Shown: positions 22,909 through 32,893, counted from the stretch's first letter. The stretch is DNA of 64,000 nt from Xanthomonas rydalmerensis (GCF_033170385.1 NZ_CP126170.1:1760001-1824000); one strand, 5' to 3'. Numbers and translations are program-made. Notes: a model not told the origin generated them from the sequence alone.

Positions 22909-25152
22909 TTACTCCACCGCCAGATCGTCGACCTTCTGCCAGCCGCGCGGCAGCAGCCCGCCGCGGCTGGCGCGGGCGCCGAGGTAGGCGTCCAGGTCCT
23001 TGAACGACAGCGACATGGTGCGCTGGCCGCTCTTCACCAGCAGCGTGTTGCCCGGCGCCACCGCGGCGATCGCCACCACCCGTTCGGTGCTGAGCTTGGC
23101 CTTGGGGATGTCGATGATCTTGTTGCCCTTGCCCTTGTCCAGCTCGGGCAGGTCGGCGACCGGAAAGGCCAGCAGGTGGCCGGCGCTGGTGACCGCGACG
23201 ATGCGGTCGGTGCCGGCGCCGCTCACCGGTGCCGGCGGCAGCACCTTGGCGTTCGGGGTCAGGTTGAGCATGGCCTTGCCGGCCTTGTTGCGGCTGGTCA
23301 GGTTCTCGAAGCGGGTGACGAAGCCGTAGCCGTGCGAGGACACCAGCACCAGGCGGGAATCGCTCTCGCCGCTCGCCAGCGCCTGGAACGACGCGCCGGC
23401 CGCGGGCGAGAAGCGTCCGGTCAGCGGTTCGCCGTTGCCACGCGCCGAGGGCAGGGTATGCACCAGGGTCGAATAGGCGCGGCCTTCCGAATCCAGGAAT
23501 GCCACCTGCTGCGTGCTGCGCCCGCGCACCGCGGCCAGCAGGCCGTCGCCGTCGCGGTAGGACAGCGCCGCCGGGTCCACGTCGTGGCCCTTGGCCGCAC
23601 GGATCCAGCCCTTCTCCGACATCACCACCGTCATCGGCTCGCTCGGCACCAGTTCGGTCTCGTCGATGGCCTGGGCCGCGCCACGCTGCACCAGCGGCGA
23701 GCGCCGCGCGTCGCCGAACTTCTTGGCGTCGGCCATCAGTTCGTCCTTGATCAGCTTCTTCAGCTTGGTCTTGCTGGCCAGCACCGCCTGCAACTGCTCG
23801 CGTTCCTTGGCCAGCGCGTCCTGCTCGCCGCGGATCTTCATCTCTTCCAGCCGCGCCAGCTGGCGCAGGCGCGTCTCCAGGATGTAGTCGGCCTGTTCCT
23901 CGCTGAGCGCGAAGCGCGCGATCAGCGCCGGCTTCGGCTCGTCCTCGCTGCGGATGATGCGGATCACTTCGTCCAGGTTGAGGAACGCGGTCAGCAGGCC
24001 TTCCAACAGGTGCAGGCGGCGCTCGACCTTCTCCAGCCGATGGTTGAGGCGGCGCACCACGGTGTCGCTGCGGAAGCGCAGCCATTCCTCCAGCAGGGTC
24101 TTGAGGTTCTTGACCTGCGGACGGCCGTCCAGGCCGATCACGTTGAGGTTGACCCGGTAGCTGCGCTCCAGGTCGGTGGTGGCGAACAGGTGGCCCATCA
24201 ACTGGTCGGCATCGACCCGGTTGGAGCGCGGCACCAGCACCACCCGCACCGGGTTGGCGTGGTCGGACTCGTCGCGGATGTCTTCCAGCCACGGCAGCTT
24301 CTTGGCGCGCATCTGCTGCGCGATCTGCTCGATCACCTTGGACGGCGACACCTGGTAGGGCAGCGCCGTGACCACGATGTTGGCGTTTTCCTTCTGGTAG
24401 GTGGCGCGGGCGCGCACGCTGCCATGGCCGGTCTCGTAGAGGGTGCGCAGGTCGGCGGCCGGGGTGATGATCTCGGCGGTGGTCGGGTAGTCCGGGCCGC
24501 GCACGTGTTCGCACAGGTCGGCGACGCTGGCGTCGGGGTCGTCGAGCAGGCGGATCAGCGCGCTGACGATCTCGTTGAGGTTGTGCGGCGGCACGTCGGT
24601 GGCCATACCCACGGCGATGCCGGTGGTGCCGTTGAGCAGCAGGTGCGGCAGCCGCGCCGGCATCCAGGTCGGCTCGTCCATGGTGCCGTCGAAGTTCGGC
24701 GACCAGTCCACCGTGCCCTGGCCCAGTTCGCCCAGCAGCACTTCGGCGATCGGGGTCAGCTTGGACTCGGTATAGCGCATCGCCGCGAATGACTTCGGGT
24801 CGTCGGTGGAGCCGAAGTTGCCCTGGCCCTCGATCAGCGGGTAGCGGTAGGAGAACGGCTGGGCCATCAGCACCAGCGCTTCGTAGCAGGCGCTGTCGCC
24901 GTGCGGGTGGTACTTGCCGATCACGTCGCCGACGGTGCGTGCGGACTTCTTCGGCTTGGCCGTCGCGTTCAGGCCCAGCTCGCTCATCGCATAGATGATG
25001 CGCCGCTGCACCGGCTTGAGCCCGTCGCCGAGGAAGGGCAGGGCGCGGTCCAGCACCACGTACATGGAGTAGTCGAGGTAGGCGCGTTCGGCGTATTCGC
25101 GCAGCGGCAGCTGTTCGAAGCCATGGAAGGCGGGGCGGGCGAGATCGGTCAT
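22909..25152 (-). CDS. parC: DNA topoisomerase IV subunit A
   Basis: 747 aa, as in other ParC proteins. With ParE it decatenates daughter chromosomes. The catalytic Tyr127 is in MRYTESK, and the quinolone-resistance region [14 protein letters not shown] has Ser87 and Glu91, the unchanged residues (E. coli Ser80 and Glu84). The winged-helix and tower domains are complete, and the shorter C-terminal part has degenerate beta-pinwheel blades, which distinguishes ParC from GyrA (no GyrA box seen). The start follows a plain upstream region of about 57 bases after the divergently oriented control region of no recognised gene. Confidence 0.96.
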   Translation of the reverse strand: MTDLARPAFHGFEQLPLREYAERAYLDYSMYVVLDRALPFLGDGLKPVQRRIIYAMSELGLNATAKPKKSARTVGDVIGKYHPHGDSACYEALVLMAQPFSYRYPLIEGQGNFGSTDDPKSFAAMRYTESKLTPIAEVLLGELGQGTVDWSPNFDGTMDEPTWMPARLPHLLLNGTTGIAVGMATDVPPHNLNEIVSALIRLLDDPDASVADLCEHVRGPDYPTTAEIITPAADLRTLYETGHGSVRARATYQKENANIVVTALPYQVSPSKVIEQIAQQMRAKKLPWLEDIRDESDHANPVRVVLVPRSNRVDADQLMGHLFATTDLERSYRVNLNVIGLDGRPQVKNLKTLLEEWLRFRSDTVVRRLNHRLEKVERRLHLLEGLLTAFLNLDEVIRIIRSEDEPKPALIARFALSEEQADYILETRLRQLARLEEMKIRGEQDALAKEREQLQAVLASKTKLKKLIKDELMADAKKFGDARRSPLVQRGAAQAIDETELVPSEPMTVVMSEKGWIRAAKGHDVDPAALSYRDGDGLLAAVRGRSTQQVAFLDSEGRAYSTLVHTLPSARGNGEPLTGRFSPAAGASFQALASGESDSRLVLVSSHGYGFVTRFENLTSRNKAGKAMLNLTPNAKVLPPAPVSGAGTDRIVAVTSAGHLLAFPVADLPELDKGKGNKIIDIPKAKLSTERVVAIAAVAPGNTLLVKSGQRTMSLSFKDLDAYLGARASRGGLLPRGWQKVDDLAVE

Positions 25153-25209
25153 GCGCGGGAAGTACCTATAGGGGGACGCGGCGCCAGGCGCCGCAGGTCA
25201 GCCGGTCGA

Positions 25210-26094
25210 TTATCCGGATGCGGCCGGCGATGCCAAGCCGCGCGTGCCGCCGGCGCTGGCCAGGTAACGGGCCGGAGGATGGCCGAAACGGCCGCGGAAG
25301 GCGGTGACGAAGGCGCTGGGGCTGCTGTAGCCCAGCCGGAAGGCGGTATCGGCGACGCTGGCGCCATCGCTGAGCCGGCGCAGCGCCTCGGCCAGCCGCG
25401 CCTGCTGGCGCCAGCCGGCGAAGCCGAAGCCGGTCTCGTCGCGGAAGTGCCGGCTCAGGCTGCGCGGCGACAGCCCGGCCCAGTGCGCCCATTGCGCCAG
25501 CGAGCGGTCGTCGGCGGGGGTTTCCAGCAACTGGGTGGCGATGCGCAGCAGGCGCCGGTCGCGCGGCATCGGCAGGTGCAGGTGCTCGACCGGGGCGTTG
25601 CGGACCTCGTCCAGCAGCACCGCGCACAGGCGCTGCTGCTCGGCTTCCAGTTCCAGCGGCACGCCCCACTGGGTCATCCGCCGCAGCAGCTCCCGGAACA
25701 GGCCGTTCATGCCGATCACGCAGGTCCGCGGCGGCAGGTCGGCGCAGACGTCGGGGCGGATCAGCACCAGGTAGCTGCGCACCCGCCCGGACACCTGCAC
25801 GGTGTGCAGTTCCTGCGGCGGCATCCAACCGGCGCAGCCCGGCGGCAACGACCACTGGCCGTGCGCGGTGCGGGTGCCCAGCACGCCGTCCTCCACGTAG
25901 ATCAGCTGCCCGCGCACGTGGCGATGCCAGTCCACCTCGCGCCGCAGCGACACCGGCGAATGCGCCATGAACGCCAGCGCGGGCGGGCCATCGGCTCGTT
26001 CGAACCACTCCATGGCGCGCGGGTCCAGGGCGCTGTCGGAGCCGGCAGTAGCGGGGGTGGGGGTGGAGTGGGATGGCTCGATTTCGATATCCAT
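25210..26094 (-). CDS. AraC-family transcriptional regulator
   Basis: 294 aa. An N-terminal cupin-like sensor (DWHRHVRGQLIYVEDGVLGTRT, WSLPPGCAGWMPP) and a C-terminal pair of helix-turn-helix motifs (about 195-280: SLAQWAHWAGLSPRSLSRHF and SVADTAFRLGYSSPSAFVTAF) match the AraC family. It diverges from the marR/efflux operon, with 141 bases between starts, so it may act on that operon or autoregulate. It ends 57 bases before parC on the same strand. The effector is unknown. Confidence 0.9.
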   Translation of the reverse strand: MDIEIEPSHSTPTPATAGSDSALDPRAMEWFERADGPPALAFMAHSPVSLRREVDWHRHVRGQLIYVEDGVLGTRTAHGQWSLPPGCAGWMPPQELHTVQVSGRVRSYLVLIRPDVCADLPPRTCVIGMNGLFRELLRRMTQWGVPLELEAEQQRLCAVLLDEVRNAPVEHLHLPMPRDRRLLRIATQLLETPADDRSLAQWAHWAGLSPRSLSRHFRDETGFGFAGWRQQARLAEALRRLSDGASVADTAFRLGYSSPSAFVTAFRGRFGHPPARYLASAGGTRGLASPAASG

Positions 26095-26199
26095 TGTCCG
26101 GATTGTAATACCGAGCCATGGCCGTGCGCCGCTACAGTGCGTTCGCCGTCAGCGTTCCTCCGCTGCAACGCAGCATCTACTTTCCTTAGGGATATTTTC

Positions 26200-26227
26200 T
26201 TGACATATATTTCTAAATGAAAATAAT
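26200..26227 (+). promoter_or_regulatory. Strong sigma-70 promoter of the marR efflux operon
   Basis: Consensus TTGACA (26200-26205), a 16-base spacer and AATAAT (26222-26227). The start would be about 26234, only two bases before the marR ATG, so the message is nearly leaderless and no Shine-Dalgarno is seen. The AT-rich core TTTC-TAAAT-GAAA in the spacer is an imperfect inverted repeat and a likely MarR site. Confidence 0.7.
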
Positions 26228-26235
26228 AGGCGCCC

Positions 26236-26685
26236 ATGAACTGCGCTCCCTCCCTGCCTGGCCCGCCGTCGTTCGGCCTGCTGCTGCGCCAGGTGCGTGA
26301 CGGCCTGATGCGCCGTCTCGACCAGGCCATGGCCGGGCTGGAGCCGGACCTGGGCTTCAGCCACTACATCGGCATGAAAGCCCTGGCCCACATGGCGCCG
26401 TGCACCGCCAACGAACTGGCCCAGGCCATCGACCAGAACCCCAGCGCGGTGACGCGCCTGCTGGACAAGCTGGAAGACCTGGGCTGGGTACGCCGCGAGG
26501 CGCACGCGCAGGACCGCCGCGCGCTGCGGCTGGTGCTCACCGACGAAGGCCAGGCGTTGTGGCAGCAGCTCAAGCGCCGCGGCGACGACGCCATCGCCGA
26601 CGCCTTGCGCGATCTGTCCGCCGAAGAGCGCGAGCACCTGTTTTCGTTGTTGGCCCGCGTCCGCGATTCCCTCAATTCGCCCTGA
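26236..26685 (+). CDS. MarR-family repressor of the efflux operon
   Basis: 149 aa. The winged helix-turn-helix is central (TANELAQAIDQNPSAVTRLLDKLEDLGWVRR, then the wing with DRRALRLVLTDEG), the MarR/EmrR pattern. It is the first gene of an operon with an outer-membrane factor, an EmrA-like adaptor and an EmrB-like pump, the standard context for a repressor released by drug-like ligands. It probably represses its own promoter at 26200-26227. Confidence 0.93.
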   Translation: MNCAPSLPGPPSFGLLLRQVRDGLMRRLDQAMAGLEPDLGFSHYIGMKALAHMAPCTANELAQAIDQNPSAVTRLLDKLEDLGWVRREAHAQDRRALRLVLTDEGQALWQQLKRRGDDAIADALRDLSAEEREHLFSLLARVRDSLNSP

Positions 26686-26695
26686 ACCCGCCCAC

Positions 26696-28183
26696 ATGAC
26701 TCTGTCTCCTTCTCTCTCCCGCCTGCGCCCGTTCGCGGTCGCGGCCCTCACCCTGGCACTGGCCGCCTGCGCCAGCAGCCGCGGCCTGGAACCGCAGGGG
26801 CGCCGGCTCGATGCCGATCGCCAACTGCACATCGGCAAGACCCTGGCCGCCGACGCCCTGGCGCCGGCGCCGTGGCCGCAGCAGGACTGGTGGAAGGCGC
26901 TGGGCGACCCGCAGCTCGACGCCCTGATCGCCGAGGCCCTGCAGGGCACGCCCAGCCTGGACGCGGCCGATGCGCGGCTGCGCCTGGCGCAGGCGCAGGC
27001 CGGCGCCGCCGATGCCGACCGCGGTGCCAAGCTGTCGCTGTCGGCCGGCTACACCGGCCTGCAACTGCCCAAGGGCCTGGCCGGCGACGAGATCGGCGGC
27101 AAGTACCTCCACAACGAACAGGCGCTGCTGGATTTCAGCTATGGCTTCGACCTGTGGGGCGGCAAGCGCGCGGCCTGGGAAGCGGCGGTGGACCAGGCGC
27201 ATGCGGCCGAGGTCGACGCGCAGGCCGCGCGCCTGGACCTGTCGGCCGGCGTCGCCCGCGCCTACGCACAGCTGGGGTATGCCTGGCATCTGTACGACCT
27301 GGCCGGCGCCGAACTGGCGCGCTCGGAGAACAGCCTGAAGCTGGTGCGGCAGCGCCGCGATGCCGGTATCGACAACAACCTGCAACTGCGCCAGGCCGAA
27401 GCGCGGGTGCCGGCGGCGCGGCAGCAGCAGGCGGCGGCGCAGCAGCAGATCGACGAAGCGCGCACCGCGCTGGCCGCCTTGCTCGGCCGCGGCCCGGACC
27501 GCGGGCTGCAGATCGAGCGGCCGCGCCTGCTCGATCCGCAGGCCGCGCGGGTGCCCTCGGTGCTGCCCAGCGACCTGCTCGGCCGCCGGCCCGACGTGGT
27601 CGCCGCGCGCTGGCGGGTGGAAGCCGCCTCGCAGGGCATCCATGCAGCCAAGGCGCAGTTCTATCCCAGCATCAATCTGACCCTGCTGGGCGGCGTCGCC
27701 GCCACCAACCCGGGCGACCTGTTCAAGAGTTCGTCGGTGCTGGGCCTGCTCAGCCCGGGCGTGAGCCTGCCGCTGTTCGACAGCGGGCGGCTGCGCAGCC
27801 AGTTGGCCGAGCGCGATGCGCAGTACGACCTGGCGGTGGCCAACTACAACCAGACGTTGGTGGCGGCGTTGCGCGAGGTGGCCGATCAGGTCAACGCGGC
27901 GCGTTCGCTGGCCGAGCAGGTGCAGCAGCAGACGCAGGCGCTGGAGACCGCGCAGGCCGCCTTCGACCTGTCGCAGCAGCGCTACCGCGCCGGCATCGGC
28001 AACTACCTGGACGTGCTCAGCGCGCAGCAGCAGTTGCTGGACGCGCAGCAGCGCCTGGCCTCGCTGCAATCCAACCAGATCCTGGTCTCGGTGCGCCTGA
28101 ATCAGGCGCTGGGCGGCGGCTACGACGCCACCTCCGCCGCCGACGCGCCGAGCTCTTCTTCTTCCGCACCTTCGCATTCCTGA
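26696..28183 (+). CDS. Outer-membrane efflux lipoprotein (NodT/OprM family)
   Basis: 495 aa. The lipobox LAAC places the lipid on Cys25. Two repeated OEP domains follow (about 75-265 and 285-475), with the long alpha-helical hairpins of TolC-like channels (ARLDLSAGVARAYAQLGYAWHLYDLA; LAEQVQQQTQALETAQAAFDLSQQRYRAG). LLGRRPDVVAARWRVEAA is the family signature. It forms the outer-membrane duct of the tripartite pump. It starts 10 bases after marR and precedes the adaptor gene by 10 bases. Confidence 0.94.
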   Translation: MTLSPSLSRLRPFAVAALTLALAACASSRGLEPQGRRLDADRQLHIGKTLAADALAPAPWPQQDWWKALGDPQLDALIAEALQGTPSLDAADARLRLAQAQAGAADADRGAKLSLSAGYTGLQLPKGLAGDEIGGKYLHNEQALLDFSYGFDLWGGKRAAWEAAVDQAHAAEVDAQAARLDLSAGVARAYAQLGYAWHLYDLAGAELARSENSLKLVRQRRDAGIDNNLQLRQAEARVPAARQQQAAAQQQIDEARTALAALLGRGPDRGLQIERPRLLDPQAARVPSVLPSDLLGRRPDVVAARWRVEAASQGIHAAKAQFYPSINLTLLGGVAATNPGDLFKSSSVLGLLSPGVSLPLFDSGRLRSQLAERDAQYDLAVANYNQTLVAALREVADQVNAARSLAEQVQQQTQALETAQAAFDLSQQRYRAGIGNYLDVLSAQQQLLDAQQRLASLQSNQILVSVRLNQALGGGYDATSAADAPSSSSSAPSHS

Positions 28184-28193
28184 GATCGCTGCA

Positions 28194-29375
28194 ATGAATC
28201 AGACAACGACCCCCGCTTCCCCCGCTCCCGCCACCAGCCGGCGCGGCAAGCTGCTGCGCGGCCTGGCCGTGGTAGTGGTGCTGGTGCTGATCGCGCTGGC
28301 GATCTGGTACTTCCTGGTCGGCCGCTGGCACGAGGACACCGACGACGCCTACGTGCAGGGCAACCTGGTGCAGATCACCCCGATGGTGGCCGGCACCGTG
28401 GTGCGCATCGACGCCGACGACGGCATGCGCGTGGAGCGCGGCCAGCCGCTGGTCAAGCTCGACCCGGCCGACACCGAGGTCGCGCTGCAGCAGGCCGAGG
28501 CCAATCTGGCGCGCACCGTGCGCCAGGTGCGCGGTCTGTACCGCTCGGTCGAGGGCGCCCAGGCCGAACTGTCCGCGCAGCAGGTGACCCTGCAGCGTGC
28601 CCGCGCCGACGTGGCTCGCCGCGCCAGCCTGGTCGCCACCGGTGCGATCTCCGCCGAAGAGCTGGCGCATGCCCGCGATCAGCTGGCCGCTGCCGAGGCC
28701 GCGGTCAGCGGGTCGCGCGAGAGCCTGGCGCGCAACCGCGCGCTGATCGACGAAAACGGCGTGGCCGACCAGCCCGACGTGCAGGGTGCCGCCGCGCAGG
28801 TGCGCCAGGCCTTCCTCAACAACGCCCGCAGCGCCATCGTCGCGCCGGTGTCCGGCTATGTGGCGCGGCGCTCGGTGCAGGTCGGCCAGCGCGTGCAGCC
28901 CGGCACCGCGCTGATGGCGGTGGTGCCGCTGAACCAGGTGTGGGTGGACGCCAACTTCAAGGAAACCCAGCTCAAGCACATGCGCCTGGGCCAGCCGGTG
29001 GAGCTGGAGTCGGATCTGTATGGCGGCGCGGTGAGCTACCGCGGCACCGTGCAGAGCCTGGGCATCGGCACCGGCAGCGCGTTCTCGCTGCTGCCGGCGC
29101 AGAACGCCAGCGGCAACTGGATCAAGATCGTGCAGCGCGTGCCGGTGCGCATCGCCATCGACGCCAAGCAGTTGGAGCAGCACCCGCTGCGCATCGGCCT
29201 GTCGATGAAGGTCAACGTCAACCTGCATGATCAGAACGGCTCGGTGCTGCCGAGCAAGCCGGCCAGCGGCGTGCTGCTGGATACCGACGTCTATGCCCAG
29301 CAACTGCAGCAGGCCGATGCGGCCGTGAAGCAGATCATCCACGCCAACCTGCCCGACGCCGCCAAGGCGAACTGA
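28194..29375 (+). CDS. emrA: EmrA/HlyD-type periplasmic adaptor
   Basis: 393 aa. One membrane helix (about 20-42) is followed by the EmrA signature TDDAYVQGNLVQITPMVAGTV, a lipoyl-like half, a coiled-coil hairpin (about 95-190), the second lipoyl half (APVSGYVARRSVQVGQRVQPG) and a beta-barrel (VWVDANFKETQLKHMRLGQPV). It joins the inner-membrane pump to the outer-membrane factor. The order marR, outer-membrane factor, emrA, emrB indicates one operon; the next gene starts 8 bases downstream. Confidence 0.93.
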   Translation: MNQTTTPASPAPATSRRGKLLRGLAVVVVLVLIALAIWYFLVGRWHEDTDDAYVQGNLVQITPMVAGTVVRIDADDGMRVERGQPLVKLDPADTEVALQQAEANLARTVRQVRGLYRSVEGAQAELSAQQVTLQRARADVARRASLVATGAISAEELAHARDQLAAAEAAVSGSRESLARNRALIDENGVADQPDVQGAAAQVRQAFLNNARSAIVAPVSGYVARRSVQVGQRVQPGTALMAVVPLNQVWVDANFKETQLKHMRLGQPVELESDLYGGAVSYRGTVQSLGIGTGSAFSLLPAQNASGNWIKIVQRVPVRIAIDAKQLEQHPLRIGLSMKVNVNLHDQNGSVLPSKPASGVLLDTDVYAQQLQQADAAVKQIIHANLPDAAKAN

Positions 29376-29383
29376 GCCCGGCC

Positions 29384-30961
29384 ATGTCCAACCAAGCAGC
29401 CGCTCCCGCCGCGCCCGGGGTTCCGGGCGCACCGGCCGCCGCGTTTCGTCCGCCCAGTGTGGCGTTGTGCACGGTGGGCCTGGCGATGGCCTCGTTCATG
29501 CAGGTGCTCGACACCACCATCGCCAACGTCTCGCTGCCCACCATCGCCGGCAACCTCGGCGCCAGTTCGCAGCAGGCGACCTGGGTCATCACCTCGTTCG
29601 CGGTCAGCAACGCCATCGCGCTGCCGCTGACCGGCTTCCTCAGCCGCCGCTTCGGCGAGACCAAGCTGTTCGTGTGGGCCACGCTGGCCTTCACCGCGGC
29701 CTCGCTGCTGTGCGGCCTGGCCCAGAGCATGGGCATGCTGGTGGTGTCGCGCGCGCTGCAGGGCTTCGTCTGCGGCCCGATGTACCCGATCACCCAGAGC
29801 CTGCTGGTGTCGATCTACCCGCGCGAGAAACGCGGCCAGGCGCTGGCCTTGCTGGCGATGATCACCGTGGTCGCGCCCATCGCCGGGCCGATCCTCGGCG
29901 GCTGGATCACCGACAACTACAGCTGGGAATGGATCTTCCTGATCAACGTACCGCTGGGCATCATCGCCGCGACCGTGGTCGGCTCGCAGTTGCGCGATCG
30001 CCCCGAGCCGACCGAACGCCCGCGCATGGACTACGTCGGCCTGATCACCCTGATCATCGGCGTCGGCTGCCTGCAGGTGGTGCTGGACTTGGGCAACGAC
30101 GAAGACTGGTTCAATTCGACCAAGATCATCGTGCTGGCCGCGATCTCGGCGGTGGCGCTGGCGGTGTTCCTGATCTGGGAACTGACCGACAAGGATCCGA
30201 TCGTCGACCTGCGCCTGTTCCGCCACCGCAACTTCCGCGCCGGCACCATGGCGCTGATCGTGGCCTACGCCGCGTTCTTCAGCGTGTCGCTGCTGATCCC
30301 GCAGTGGCTGCAGCGCGACATGGGCTATACCGCGATCTGGGCCGGCCTGGCCACCGCGCCGATCGGCATCCTGCCGGTGATCATGACCCCGTTCGTCGGC
30401 AAGTACGCCTCGCGCTTCGACCTGCGGATGCTGGCCAGCATCGCCTTCATCTTCATGGCCGCCACCAGCTTCATGCGCTCGGACTTCAACCTGCAGGTGG
30501 ATTTCCCGCACGTGGCCGGGGTGCAGTTGCTGATGGGCGTGGGCGTGGCGCTGTTCTTCATGCCGGTGCTGCAGATCCTGCTGTCGGACCTGGACGGGCG
30601 CGAGATCGCCGCCGGTTCCGGCCTGGCCACGTTCCTGCGTACGTTGGGCGGCAGCTTCGCCGCCTCGCTGACCACCTACCTGTGGGCCAAGCGCACGCAG
30701 CTGCACCATGCGCACCTGACCGAGCACATCTCCACCTACACGCCGGGCATGCAGGAACAGGTGCAGATGATGGGCAACGGCAGCCTGCAGAGCGGCGCGG
30801 CCTTTCTCAACAACACCATCAACCACCAGGCCTCGCAGATGGGCTTCAACGACATCTTCTACCTGCTGGGCTGGACCTTCCTCGGGATCATCTTCTTCCT
30901 GTGGCTGGCCAAGCCGCCGTTCGGCGGCGGCGGTGGCGCGGCGGCGGCCGGCGGCCACTGA
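29384..30961 (+). CDS. emrB: DHA2-family (EmrB/QacA-type) drug:H+ antiporter
   Basis: 525 aa, about 14 membrane segments, the size and layout of EmrB. Signatures include MQVLDTTIANVSLPTIAGNLGA (helix 1), the motif A region TGFLSRRFGETKLF and motif C VAPIAGPILGGWITDNYSWEWIF. It exports hydrophobic compounds from the inner membrane through the adaptor and outer-membrane factor encoded just upstream. The C-terminus is Gly/Ala-rich. The substrate range is unknown. Confidence 0.95.
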   Translation: MSNQAAAPAAPGVPGAPAAAFRPPSVALCTVGLAMASFMQVLDTTIANVSLPTIAGNLGASSQQATWVITSFAVSNAIALPLTGFLSRRFGETKLFVWATLAFTAASLLCGLAQSMGMLVVSRALQGFVCGPMYPITQSLLVSIYPREKRGQALALLAMITVVAPIAGPILGGWITDNYSWEWIFLINVPLGIIAATVVGSQLRDRPEPTERPRMDYVGLITLIIGVGCLQVVLDLGNDEDWFNSTKIIVLAAISAVALAVFLIWELTDKDPIVDLRLFRHRNFRAGTMALIVAYAAFFSVSLLIPQWLQRDMGYTAIWAGLATAPIGILPVIMTPFVGKYASRFDLRMLASIAFIFMAATSFMRSDFNLQVDFPHVAGVQLLMGVGVALFFMPVLQILLSDLDGREIAAGSGLATFLRTLGGSFAASLTTYLWAKRTQLHHAHLTEHISTYTPGMQEQVQMMGNGSLQSGAAFLNNTINHQASQMGFNDIFYLLGWTFLGIIFFLWLAKPPFGGGGGAAAAGGH

Positions 30962-31179
30962 GTCCGGAGTTCGGCCGGCGCGGGCTGCAGACAGTCCGCG
31001 CCGGTGATGCGATCGCGTCGCGTGCGTCCCATTGCACGCTGGCGTAGCGCCCGGCATGCCGTGCCAACGCTGCCGGCACGGCATGCGTGCCCGGCGTCGC
31101 GCTCCTGCGCGGGGCACTTGCCGCTGCTGCGGCCCGCACACCAGAATGCGGCTCTTCGCAGGCTTCGGCAGCCCCGCAC

Positions 31180-32712
31180 ATGCAGCGCTTTCTCCGCGCC
31201 CTCGGCGCCCGCTTCGCCGTATCGCTCCCGCGTGCGGCCGTCCTCTCGCTGCTCTGTCTCGCTGCGCACCCGGGCAGCGTCCAGGCCGCGCCGCCGCCCG
31301 TGCCCTCGTCGGTTCCGGTGACCCCGGCCGATCGCCTGCAGGAAGCCTGGTGGGCCGAGCGCCACCAGCAGGTGCTGGCGCAGGTGCGCGCGCATCCGGA
31401 TGCACCGCTGCTGCTGATCGGCGATTCGATCACCCAGAACTACGAGAAGGCGCAGGCGCCGGACCAGGACTTCCAGTCGACCTGGCAGACCTTCTACGGC
31501 AGCCGTGGCGCACTCAACCTCGGCTTCAGCGGCGACGCCACCGAACACGTGCTGTGGCGACTGCAGCACGGCGAAGTCGACGGCCTGCGGCCCAAGGTCG
31601 CGGTTCTGCTGATCGGCACCAACAACACCGGCCGCGACGGGCACAGCGCCGCGGACACGGTGCGCGGCATCGATGCGGTGGTGGCCACGCTGGAGCAGCG
31701 CCTGCCACGCACGCGCATCCTGTTGCTGGGCCTGCTGCCCAGCGCGCTGTCGGCGCAGAAGAGCGCGCGCGATGCCGAGGTCAACCGCGCGCTGGCGGTG
31801 CGCTACGGCGACCATCCGCGCGTGGCCTATCTGGACATCGGCACGGTGTTCCAGCGCGCCGACGGCACGCTGGAGCAGGGCCTGTTCTACGATCCGCGGC
31901 AGCGTCCGGGGAGCGGTGCGCTGCACCCGGACACGCGCGGGCAGCGGCGCATGGCCGAAGCCATCGAGCCGACCCTGGCACGGCTGCTCGACGAAGCGCC
32001 GCGGGTGCCGCTGGACGCGATGACCGACGTCGATACCGCGCGCATCCCGGTGCCCTGGCTGGAGCAGGATTCCTACGACTGGTACGGCCGCCACCATGCC
32101 GCGCTGGACGCGGCGCGACCGCTGCGGCCGCAGGTGGTGATGCTCGGCGATTCGATCACCCATTTCTGGGCTGGCGCGCCGCAGGCGATCCGGGTGAACG
32201 GGCCGCAGGCCTGGCAGCGCACCTTCGGCGATGCGCGGGTGCTGAATCTGGGCTTCGGCTGGGACCGCACCCAGAACGTGCTGTGGCGGCTGCGCCAGGG
32301 TGAGGTCGACGGTCTGGCGCCGCGCTGGGTGGTGATCAACCTCGGCACCAACAATCTCGCCGGCACCGAACATGCGCGCACCAATACGCCGCAGGAGACC
32401 GCCGACGGCGTGGCGGCGGTGGTCGCCGACATCCGGCGGCGCCTGCCGCGCAGCCGGATCGTGCTGATGGGGATCTTCCCGCGCGGCTTCGCCGCCGATG
32501 CGCCGCAGCGTGCGCCGATCCTGGAGACCAACCGCCTGCTGGCCGCGCGCTTTGGTCGCGACCCGCAGGTGCGCTGGCTCGACATCGGCGCGCGCTTCCT
32601 GCAGCCGGACGGCACGCTGCCGGCGGCGCTGATGCCTGACGGCACCCATCCCAGCGAAGCGGGCTACGCGATCTGGGGCGAGGCGCTGCGCAAGCTCGGC
32701 GTCGGTGGCTGA
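31180..32712 (+). CDS. Secreted protein with two tandem SGNH (GDSL) hydrolase domains
   Basis: 510 aa. A signal peptide (1 to about 36, ending VQA) is followed by two homologous SGNH units. Unit 1 has GDSIT at 81-85, LNLGFSGDATEHVLWRL, GTNN and LHPDTRG; unit 2 has GDSIT at 323-327, LNLGFGWDRTQNVLWRL, GTNN and DGTHPSEAG. Unit 2 has the full Ser/Asp/His set (Ser325, Asp487, His490). In unit 1 the expected Asp three residues before His249 is Gly246, so its triad is incomplete. The units resemble platelet-activating-factor acetylhydrolase-like or carbohydrate esterases; the target could be acetylated polysaccharide (inference). The ATG at 31180 is chosen because the signal peptide begins there. 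Confidence 0.88.
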   Translation: MQRFLRALGARFAVSLPRAAVLSLLCLAAHPGSVQAAPPPVPSSVPVTPADRLQEAWWAERHQQVLAQVRAHPDAPLLLIGDSITQNYEKAQAPDQDFQSTWQTFYGSRGALNLGFSGDATEHVLWRLQHGEVDGLRPKVAVLLIGTNNTGRDGHSAADTVRGIDAVVATLEQRLPRTRILLLGLLPSALSAQKSARDAEVNRALAVRYGDHPRVAYLDIGTVFQRADGTLEQGLFYDPRQRPGSGALHPDTRGQRRMAEAIEPTLARLLDEAPRVPLDAMTDVDTARIPVPWLEQDSYDWYGRHHAALDAARPLRPQVVMLGDSITHFWAGAPQAIRVNGPQAWQRTFGDARVLNLGFGWDRTQNVLWRLRQGEVDGLAPRWVVINLGTNNLAGTEHARTNTPQETADGVAAVVADIRRRLPRSRIVLMGIFPRGFAADAPQRAPILETNRLLAARFGRDPQVRWLDIGARFLQPDGTLPAALMPDGTHPSEAGYAIWGEALRKLGVGG

Positions 32713-32765
32713 GGGAGCTTCGAGCAACGCGCTTTGCCGCGGCTCAGCGGGACGTGGCGTTGTCC

Positions 32766-32837
32766 TCGTAGGAGCGGCTTCAGCCGCGACGAGGCGTTAC
32801 CGATAACGCCCTGTCGCGGCTGAAGCCGCTCCTACGA
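32766..32837. repeat. Long REP palindrome (class A pair, BIME-like)
   Basis: Two 25-base arms (TCGTAGGAGCGGCTTCAGCC plus GCGAC) in perfect inverted order at 32766-32790 and 32813-32837. The centre holds its own hairpin GGCGTTA-CCGA-TAACGCC. Each arm also folds on itself (GCGGC-TTCA-GCCGC). It lies between the SGNH gene and the convergent XRE gene. Confidence 0.92.
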
Positions 32838-32893
32838 ATGGCATTCCTTGGTTACTGGCGATGCCCGAAAGCCGCAACCGCCGCCAGCGCGAC

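Noticed and set aside
22909..25152. gyrA
   Set aside because: 747 aa with a degenerate C-terminal domain and no GyrA box; fits ParC.
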